Shown here: piece after piece, positions 21,466 through 26,403 of the stretch
How positions within the stretch are numbered: the first letter of the stretch is position 1
Layout: the number at the start of each line of letters is the position of its first letter
NCBI GenBank assembly: GCA_964630025.1
Contig: CAZVRG010000014.1
Location: 1 to 26,403 of the forward strand
Source: VMFP01 sp964630025
GTDB lineage: Bacteria; Patescibacteriota; Andersenbacteria; UBA10190; CAIZMI01
Direction of reading: 5' to 3'
DNA length: 26,403 nucleotides
Notes under the pieces: generated by a model
What the model was told of the DNA's origin: nothing
Seen by the model: the letters and a program-made list of their open reading frames with translations, nothing else
The model's database searches: none
Position numbers and translations under genes: made by a program

Positions 21466-21960
21466 TTAGCGCCCGCTCCCGAGGTCGGAAGGAAACGCGA
21501 CCTCGATGCTCACCGCGTCGTCAAGCCCCTTGCCCGACGCATCCGTGTAGGACACGGTCAGGATCCCGGGCTGCGGCATTGCCGGCAGCGCAAACAGGAG
21601 GCTTTCCGCAAAATCGATCCGGTCGGCAGCGCCTCGAATTGGCGCGCTCTTACTGGCGACAACGACCCCGCTGCCCTTCTGCTTGAGTTCAATCCGCAGT
21701 GTACCAGTATTGCCATAGACGAACCCTGTCACCTGAAGCGGCGACGAGAGAACGGTTCCGCGCGGGGGCGTTCCGAGCTGAATCACGCCTTTCGCGCTCG
21801 CGGAGAACACGCCGGCGTCTGCCGGAGACTCTTCAGCATCCGCGCTGTCGCGATCCGACACGGGCGCGGCGGTGCGTTCTGACGTCTGGACCGCCAAGAC
21901 AAGCACCGCGAGCACCGCAATGATTCCAAGCACGATCAGAAGGGATGTTCGTTGTTGCAT
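21466..21960 (-). CDS. Membrane-anchored Ig-like (Gmad2-like) protein
   Basis: 164 residues from ATG 21960 (MQQRTSLLIVLG). An upstream in-frame ATG at 21984 overlaps the promoter -10, so I prefer the shorter form. N-terminal anchor (about 7-23), a Ser/Asp-rich spacer, then a single beta domain: VIQLGTPPRGTVLSSPLQVTGFVYGNTGTLRIELKQ and GILTVSYTDASG. That 'SP-L-V-G-A' start with a strand-rich body matches the Gmad2 immunoglobulin-like domain common in Gram-positive and CPR exported proteins. Its stop codon overlaps the Shine-Dalgarno of the next gene. Probably cell-surface exposed. Confidence 0.72.
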   Translation of the reverse strand: MQQRTSLLIVLGIIAVLAVLVLAVQTSERTAAPVSDRDSADAEESPADAGVFSASAKGVIQLGTPPRGTVLSSPLQVTGFVYGNTGTLRIELKQKGSGVVVASKSAPIRGAADRIDFAESLLFALPAMPQPGILTVSYTDASGKGLDDAVSIEVAFPSDLGSGR

Positions 21961-21982
21961 ATGTGTGTAGGCGTGAAATTTC

Positions 21983-21988
21983 ATTGTA
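21983..21988 (-). promoter_or_regulatory. -10 box of the envelope operon
   Basis: TACAAT on the minus strand, with TTGGAC 19 nt upstream (longer than ideal). It would start transcription near 21976, leaving a leader of about 15 nt before ATG 21960. Confidence 0.4.
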
Positions 21989-22093
21989 CGACATGGCCAC
22001 CTGTCGCGTCCAACGCATGGTTGCGCTGGTCGAAGAATCGCAGGAAACGTGCTTTACTAGAGACGTCACACCGTTTGCGAGCATGACACGCGC

Positions 22094-23074
22094 ATGAACC
22101 TTCCAGAGTTGGTAACACCAAACCTCACAAAAATCGCTCTTTTCATCGTGCTGACGCTCGTCACGTTTCTGCTGATTTTGCTGAGCTTCCAGCCCGAAAC
22201 GGTGCGCTATACCGCGCTGATACTGATCATGATTCCCGTCTATGTGGTTTCCGCTTTCATGTATTGGCTACTCTCTTCATATCCTCGTCTCCTGCGTGTC
22301 GTGAAGTGGATCGTATTGGTCCCGGCGGGATTCGTGATACTCGTATCCCTGGTCAGTCAATTTGCTCCCGCCACGCCACCCCAAGATTTTTTCATCACGC
22401 ATAACTTTATTGATCTCGCCAACGTTGACAGCATGAGCAAATACCGCAGCTGCCACGGACACCAGACTGTGGATCAGTGGAGCGATGAACCCGTGAGCAA
22501 TATGCAGCATTACATCCCTGTTCTGGCCAGCCTTGAACCTGACACGGTGAAAATTTACGCCCCCTTTGACGGCTATGTCCTCGGTGATGCACCAAATACC
22601 ATGCCGGACGAAGGGATTACTATGGTGCCGGCGTCTGGTGTCCCGTGGTGGCCGTTTAACCAATGGCGGTTTGCGATGAATCATACGCATGTGTTGCCGC
22701 AATTCCAGGATCCGCCGATTCACTTTGTCAAAGCAGGAACGCATGTCGGGTACGTGAATGCTCTGACTCGCTATGGGACAAGAAATAATGGCACACAGGT
22801 GAGAGTGGGCGTGACCGCTATCCCGCCCATGTTGAAGAACGGCAATGGCGAACCGTACAAAAAACTGGACTCCGTCTTTCACTACATGCGCGATGACGTC
22901 TTTGCCGAGTATCACGCCGCATTTCCGGGAGTCAACAGTCGGGATGATTTTATCTTTCCCAAGGAGTGGCGACAGACGCACCCGTGTGTCTTCCGAGAAG
23001 GCGACGCGCCGAACTTTGCGTATCGGCCGGAAGAAAACGACCTAAAGACCAGATTTGCGCCTGCCCCGCGATAA
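22094..23074 (+). CDS. Membrane protein of unknown function with periplasmic-type domain
   Basis: 326 residues. Three TM helices at the N-terminus (about 12-32, 38-60, 69-92: ALFIVLTLVTFLLILLSF, YTALILIMIPVYVVSAFMYW, VVKWIVLVPAGFVILVSLV), then an extracytoplasmic domain: SMSKYRSCHGHQTVDQW, VKIYAPFDGYVLGD, FNQWRFAMNHTHVLPQF, FVKAGTHVGYV. The APFDGYV ... AGT.VGYV pair resembles the beta-roll of M23/lipoyl-like domains, but the M23 metal motif (HxxxD, HxH) is not evident. No family assigned. The reading frame continues after its TAA for 60 more open codons (next entry). Confidence 0.7.
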   Translation: MNLPELVTPNLTKIALFIVLTLVTFLLILLSFQPETVRYTALILIMIPVYVVSAFMYWLLSSYPRLLRVVKWIVLVPAGFVILVSLVSQFAPATPPQDFFITHNFIDLANVDSMSKYRSCHGHQTVDQWSDEPVSNMQHYIPVLASLEPDTVKIYAPFDGYVLGDAPNTMPDEGITMVPASGVPWWPFNQWRFAMNHTHVLPQFQDPPIHFVKAGTHVGYVNALTRYGTRNNGTQVRVGVTAIPPMLKNGNGEPYKKLDSVFHYMRDDVFAEYHAAFPGVNSRDDFIFPKEWRQTHPCVFREGDAPNFAYRPEENDLKTRFAPAPR

Positions 23075-23254
23075 CCAGATGCCCACAAATTCTTTCTTGC
23101 CATCGGCGTTCTTGTCTTGGGAGCGGGAGCAGGAATAGCACTGTATGAGCCTTTGTGTTGGCACTCTGAGGACGTAATCCGACATTTAGAGGCTACCCTG
23201 CGAATACCCGTTCCGAAGCGCAGCCCAGATGTGATACACCGGCAGATAACGTGA
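23075..23254 (+). CDS. Possible small membrane ORF lacking a standard start
   Basis: 59 open codons directly follow the preceding TAA in the same frame and read AHKFFLAIGVLVLGAGAGIA, then LYEPLCWHSEDVIRHLEATL. They contain a clear TM helix, and the TGA (23252-23254) overlaps the GTG of the next gene, the pattern of a coupled operon. There is no ATG, GTG or TTG before the TM helix in this frame. ATG 23079 is one base out of frame, so a 1-base deletion, a non-standard start or a translational frameshift would be needed. Could be a decayed gene. Confidence 0.4.
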   Translation, partial: PDAHKFFLAIGVLVLGAGAGIALYEPLCWHSEDVIRHLEATLRIPVPKRSPDVIHRQIT

Positions 23255-23532
23255 ACAAACGCCTCCTAACCATTATTGTTGTTGCTCTTGTCCTGCTGGC
23301 GGCAGCCGCTGCACTGGCCTGGTTGCGTCCGTCCAACCATGAGCCAGCCGTCTCCGACCGGGTCACGATTGGCACTGAATTAAGCACGGATTATTCGTAC
23401 GATTCCGCCGTCTACGACCGCATCATCCGCACCGCCCGCCTTTTTCTTGGCAGTTTTCCCAAAGCCCAGCAAGCCGGCGTGGCGTATAATAACGCTGATA
23501 GACTCTTCGGCGCCGGCGCGACTATTCGTTAA
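23251..23532 (+). CDS. Small exported or membrane-anchored protein
   Basis: 93 residues from GTG 23251: a signal/anchor helix (LLTIIVVALVLLAAAAALAW), then VSDRVTIGTELSTDYSYDSAVYDRIIRTARLFLGSF and NNADRLFGAG. No family is secure. The last segment resembles the C-terminal end of amidohydrolase-2 proteins (N-A-x-R-L-F-G), so it might be a remnant, but the match is short. The stop touches the convergent stop of the propeller gene at 23533. Confidence 0.5.
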   Translation: MNKRLLTIIVVALVLLAAAAALAWLRPSNHEPAVSDRVTIGTELSTDYSYDSAVYDRIIRTARLFLGSFPKAQQAGVAYNNADRLFGAGATIR

Positions 23533-24903
23533 TCATTTGCAGTTCGGGTCACCGCTGAACTCTTTTGAGCGACCAATACATCTCACGACCGCAGCCACAT
23601 CTTTGTCGTCGACCGTCCCGGTAATGAGAATGGAATGTTCGGTCGGGTTCACCTTGCTGTGGTCAATTGGACGGCTCAAGGTAGCGGTGAATGGCACGGT
23701 TCCTGATGCTGGTTCAAGCGTGTATTTTTCCGGGTTAAAATAACATCCCGGTTCCCAGATATTCTGCTGTTTGCCTTGATCGTATTTGCAAAACATACCC
23801 GTCCCTTCAATAATTTTTAACGTCACCTGCTTGCCAGCTGTCCCCTTTACTTCAATCGTCGCCTTGCTTGTTCCATTATCCCACTGGCCCGGCGTGATCG
23901 TAACCGGCAGCGGCTCCGACACCAGCATATGCTCGAGGTTGTAGTTTTCAGGACAGCCGCCCGGGCACATCTTTGATCCCGGCCCTTGGCCCTGGCCGGC
24001 CAGGACGAGCAAGCGGCCATCGGGCAGCGTGTGAACATTGGGATTAGCGCCCCAGAGCGGTAGGGGTCCTTCGAACGTGAACGCAAGGCCGTCCTCACTG
24101 AAAGCGGTCGCGATTGGGCCAGAGTAATCACCAAAGAAAGCCCGGTATCCCCCATCCACAGCCACTACTTGGGCATCGGAGAAGCCATAGCCGCCATAAC
24201 TACTAAACACCTGGCCCGCCTCCCGTGGATCAAGACGCAACCCAGGTTCACGAGCGAAGGTCAGGCCATCGTCATTTGAAATAGCACTTAAGACTACATA
24301 ACAACTGCCGCAATCCTCTCCCGGTTTTGGCTTTTTTTGTCCCTGGTAATATGCCCGTATTTTTCCATCGGGCAAATACAGAGCCGACCAGTCAACCAGT
24401 GCGCCCGGTCCTTGTTCCCATTCCGAGGATGAATCCGTCTTTAATCGAATGCCGCTTTCTTTTTTCCAGGTCAGGCCATCATCAGAGATAAAGCTCACCA
24501 CTCCTCCTTCATTCGCTGATTTTATATAGGTGCGAAATCGTCCATCGGACAATGCTACGTGATCACGATGCGGCAAGGATGGAATTCCATCTGGACGGTC
24601 ACAAAGGTCGGGGCACGTCCAGCTGGGATCAGGCGTCCACGTCAGGCCATCGGGAGAAAAGGCTCGATTCGGTTTCTTCCGCCCGGTCCCCGGCTGGCCA
24701 CTACTATAATACGCAACATACCGTCCATCCTTAAGGCGAAGCGTTGTCACATTCACGGCTGAATCCGGAAAAGTGCCTACATAGCGCCAGCCCTTGGTGG
24801 CCTGATGCACGCCCGGCAGAGTCAGCGTTCCCTGCTTCACCAGGAAAACACCAAGAACGGTAATAAGAATCAGAGCTACGCTGCCACCCACCACCCATTT
24901 CAT
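23533..24903 (-). CDS. Membrane-anchored beta-propeller (sialidase-like) protein
   Basis: 456 residues from ATG 24903 (MKWVVGGSVALILITVLGV), preferred to ATG 24966 because an extended -10 lies between the two. A signal anchor (about 5-22) is followed by a five-bladed-propeller-like region with repeated aspartate-box motifs: SPDGLTW, SDDGLTW, SNDDGLTF, SEDGLAF. Blades are separated by LKDGRYVAYYSS, LPDGKIRAYYQG and LPDGRLLVLAG strands, as in sialidase/BNR glycosidases. The C-terminal ~110 residues (ATIEVKGTAGKQVTLKIIEG) look like an Ig-like domain with Cys pairs. No catalytic Arg triad can be confirmed, so a binding role is possible. Base use is visibly more AT-rich than neighbouring genes, which suggests transfer. 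Confidence 0.72.
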   Translation of the reverse strand: MKWVVGGSVALILITVLGVFLVKQGTLTLPGVHQATKGWRYVGTFPDSAVNVTTLRLKDGRYVAYYSSGQPGTGRKKPNRAFSPDGLTWTPDPSWTCPDLCDRPDGIPSLPHRDHVALSDGRFRTYIKSANEGGVVSFISDDGLTWKKESGIRLKTDSSSEWEQGPGALVDWSALYLPDGKIRAYYQGQKKPKPGEDCGSCYVVLSAISNDDGLTFAREPGLRLDPREAGQVFSSYGGYGFSDAQVVAVDGGYRAFFGDYSGPIATAFSEDGLAFTFEGPLPLWGANPNVHTLPDGRLLVLAGQGQGPGSKMCPGGCPENYNLEHMLVSEPLPVTITPGQWDNGTSKATIEVKGTAGKQVTLKIIEGTGMFCKYDQGKQQNIWEPGCYFNPEKYTLEPASGTVPFTATLSRPIDHSKVNPTEHSILITGTVDDKDVAAVVRCIGRSKEFSGDPNCK

Positions 24904-24916
24904 TTTCACAGGTTTT

Positions 24917-24922
24917 AGTATA
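24917..24922 (-). promoter_or_regulatory. Extended -10 of the propeller gene
   Basis: The minus strand reads TGATATACT, an extended -10 (TG.TATACT). A start near 24911 leaves about 8 nt before ATG 24903 and supports that start. The -35 region (TTCTTC) is poor. Confidence 0.5.
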
Positions 24923-24936
24923 TCACTATCACGAAG

Positions 24937-24966
24937 TTGAAGAAGCCGTGCATGCTGCGCTACCAT
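24937..24966 (+). promoter_or_regulatory. Candidate ychF promoter
   Basis: TTGAAG (24937-24942), an 18-nt spacer and TACCAT (24961-24966), 28 nt before the ychF ATG. Divergent from, and overlapping, the upstream region of the propeller gene. Weak match. Confidence 0.35.
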
Positions 24967-24993
24967 CTACCGCATGTACCGTAAAAGTGGGAT

Positions 24994-26076
24994 ATGAACC
25001 TACGAGTCGGGATTGTCGGACTCCCGAATGTAGGAAAGTCCACACTGTTTAACGCGCTCACGAAGCAGCGGGCGCCGGCGGCGAATTTTCCCTTTACGAC
25101 CATCGAACCAAACGTTGGCATTGTCACCGTTCCGGATGAACGACTGGATGCGCTTGCGAAACTTTCCGCATCCGAAAATGTCGTTCCCACCACCATCGAA
25201 TTCGTGGATATTGCGGGACTGGTGAAAGGTGCGCACCAAGGAGAAGGACTCGGCAACCAGTTCCTCTCTCACATCCGCGAGGTGGATGCGATCGCGGAAG
25301 TCGTGCGGTTTTTCCCAGACCCGAACGTGATCCATGTGGCGCAATCGGTAGATCCGGCGCGCGATGCGGACGTGATCAACACAGAGCTTGCACTTGCTGA
25401 TCTTCACACCATCGAAAAAATGACGGATCGGGAAGAACGCGCTGCACGCGGCGGTGATGCGAAACTCCAACGGCGCGTGAGCGCACTCAAGAAATCCCGC
25501 GATGTTCTTGCAGCTGGTCACCTGGCCAATCGTGCTTCGATAGACGACCGAGAAGAAGAAACGGTGCGCGATGTACATCTTCTGACACGAAAACCTACAA
25601 TGTATATCGCGAATCTGGATGAAGAACAGATTCGTTCTGCGGATACCGTTGTTGAGGATTTTGCGCGGCGCTATACGCCCGTGGTGCCCTTATCGGTAAA
25701 AATTGAGCAGGAATTGATAGAGCTTTCCGAAGAAGAACGACGCGCATTTCTTGCGGAATACGGTTTGACGCGCTCTGGACTCGACGATCTTATTCGTGCC
25801 GCGTATGCATTGTTGGGACTGATCACCTTCTTCACGACCGGACCGAAAGAAACCCGTGCCTGGACGGTGCAGCGCGGCGCAACCGCGCCGGAGGCGGCGG
25901 GGAAGATTCACTCGGACTTTCAGCGCGGGTTCATCCGGGCCGAGACCATTCAGTGGCAGGATCTTCTTGCTGCCGGGTCATACCCCGCTGCGCGTGAAAA
26001 AGGCCTGTTGCGCGATGAGGGTAAAGAGTATGTCGTTCGGGACGGCGACGTATGCATTTTTAAGACAAGTACATAA
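24994..26076 (+). CDS. ychF: Ribosome-binding ATPase YchF
   Basis: Universally conserved Obg-family ATPase that binds the ribosome and takes part in stress control of translation. 360 residues, standard length. G1 GLPNVGKST (9-17), switch region PFTTIEPNVGIV, G3 DIAGLVKGAHQGEGLGNQFL, an N-x-D/E-type G4 region (YIANLDEEQ) with Glu in place of the GTP-specific Asp, and a C-terminal TGS-like domain ending EYVVRDGDVCIF. All standard positions are intact, and ATG 24994 gives the canonical MNLRVGIVG start. Followed by rpsF, which has its own promoter. Confidence 0.96.
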   Translation: MNLRVGIVGLPNVGKSTLFNALTKQRAPAANFPFTTIEPNVGIVTVPDERLDALAKLSASENVVPTTIEFVDIAGLVKGAHQGEGLGNQFLSHIREVDAIAEVVRFFPDPNVIHVAQSVDPARDADVINTELALADLHTIEKMTDREERAARGGDAKLQRRVSALKKSRDVLAAGHLANRASIDDREEETVRDVHLLTRKPTMYIANLDEEQIRSADTVVEDFARRYTPVVPLSVKIEQELIELSEEERRAFLAEYGLTRSGLDDLIRAAYALLGLITFFTTGPKETRAWTVQRGATAPEAAGKIHSDFQRGFIRAETIQWQDLLAAGSYPAAREKGLLRDEGKEYVVRDGDVCIFKTST

Positions 26077-26082
26077 GGAGAG

Positions 26083-26111
26083 TTGCCTTTCCGCAGGCTT
26101 CGTGATACGCT
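26083..26111 (+). promoter_or_regulatory. Promoter of rpsF
   Basis: TTGCCT (26083-26088), a 17-nt spacer and TACGCT (26106-26111). The predicted start near 26118 leaves a leader of about 8 nt before the ATG at 26126. Confidence 0.5.
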
Positions 26112-26125
26112 CCAGAGCGCAACAT

Positions 26126-26403
26126 ATGAGTGACGTGAGAACCTATCGGCTGACTATTTTGCTGAATCCAGACGCCTCCCGCGACGAGCGCGGGGCAGTG
26201 GAATCATTGGTGAGCACCTGGGTACGTGACCGCAAGGGTGATGTTAAAACATTGGCGGCCGAGGAAAAACGGAAACTCGCCTACGACATTGCACACAAGC
26301 GTCAGGCGGTACAAATCCGCGCCGTATTCACTGCTGCGGGCACTGATATTGGCGAGCTTCTTGCGCGCTTGGATCGAGAAGGAAACGTCCTGCGTACGCG
26401 GTT
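26126..26403 (+). CDS. rpsF: Small-subunit ribosomal protein bS6, N-terminal part
   Basis: bS6 binds the central domain of 16S rRNA with bS18. 92 codons are visible, cut by the window edge. The reading MSDVRTYRLTILLNPDASRD, then EKRKLAYDIAHKRQAVQIRA (the family's G-x-R-x-LAYPI-x-K-x-x-x-G block) and ELLARLDREGNVLRTR match the alpha/beta S6 fold. Start ATG 26126 gives the short conserved N-terminus. Confidence 0.9.
   Translation, partial: MSDVRTYRLTILLNPDASRDERGAVESLVSTWVRDRKGDVKTLAAEEKRKLAYDIAHKRQAVQIRAVFTAAGTDIGELLARLDREGNVLRTR

Noticed and set aside
24904..24966. Longer start for the propeller protein
   Set aside because: The upstream ATG precedes an extended -10 box, and residues before MKWVV do not look like a signal sequence.

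Overview
The window reads as a densely packed, moderately GC-rich bacterial chromosome segment. Small single-copy housekeeping genes, many short leaders, scattered four-helix-bundle genes, CPR-style palindromic repeats and several envelope proteins without recognisable families point to a Candidate Phyla Radiation (Patescibacteria) genome. Peribacteria/Peregrinibacteria is my best guess; this is inference from gene content and style, not a phylogenetic result. TGA behaves as a normal stop.

Layout. 1-555: start of uvrA (minus), with a good promoter. 556-888: nested palindromic element, then the terminator of the next gene. 889-2450: a retron-type reverse transcriptase (minus), preceded on its own strand by two tandem, structurally matching RNA cassettes of about 200 nt, each closed by terminal inverted arms. 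This is the most interesting locus in the window. 2498-4342: uvrC (plus), whose 3' end is formed by a 99-bp MITE-like palindrome. 4426-7381: small basic protein, four-TM protein, secG, pilin-like protein and a family 5 solute-binding protein. 7463-8530: SIS-type phosphoglucose/phosphomannose isomerase. 8682-8765: tRNA-Leu(CAG), bracketed by palindromes. 8883-13342: RNase J, trpS and purN, with two S23/Avd-like four-helix-bundle genes in the gaps, each inside its own inverted-repeat frame. 13664-15100: phosphomannomutase/phosphoglucomutase (minus). 15206-15967: protein of unknown function (minus). 16150-17781: GlmM-like phosphohexomutase carrying four in-frame palindromic insertions. 17862-19889: small unknown protein and a two-gene ABC-2 exporter. 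19903-21960: two-gene envelope operon (minus). 22094-24903: accessory stretch with a membrane protein, two tiny ORFs and a beta-propeller (sialidase-like) protein. 24994-26403: ychF and the start of rpsF.

How it fits together. uvrA and uvrC are two of the three excision-repair subunits, and the retron-like locus lies between them. The isomerase and the two mutases interconvert hexose and hexosamine phosphates for envelope precursors. SecG, the exporter and the signal-peptide proteins serve the envelope. RNase J, tRNA-Leu, TrpS, YchF and bS6 are RNA-processing and translation functions. A second theme is repeat invasion: palindromic elements sit inside pgi, pgm and glmM reading frames without breaking them, at the ends of uvrC and trpS, and on both sides of the tRNA.
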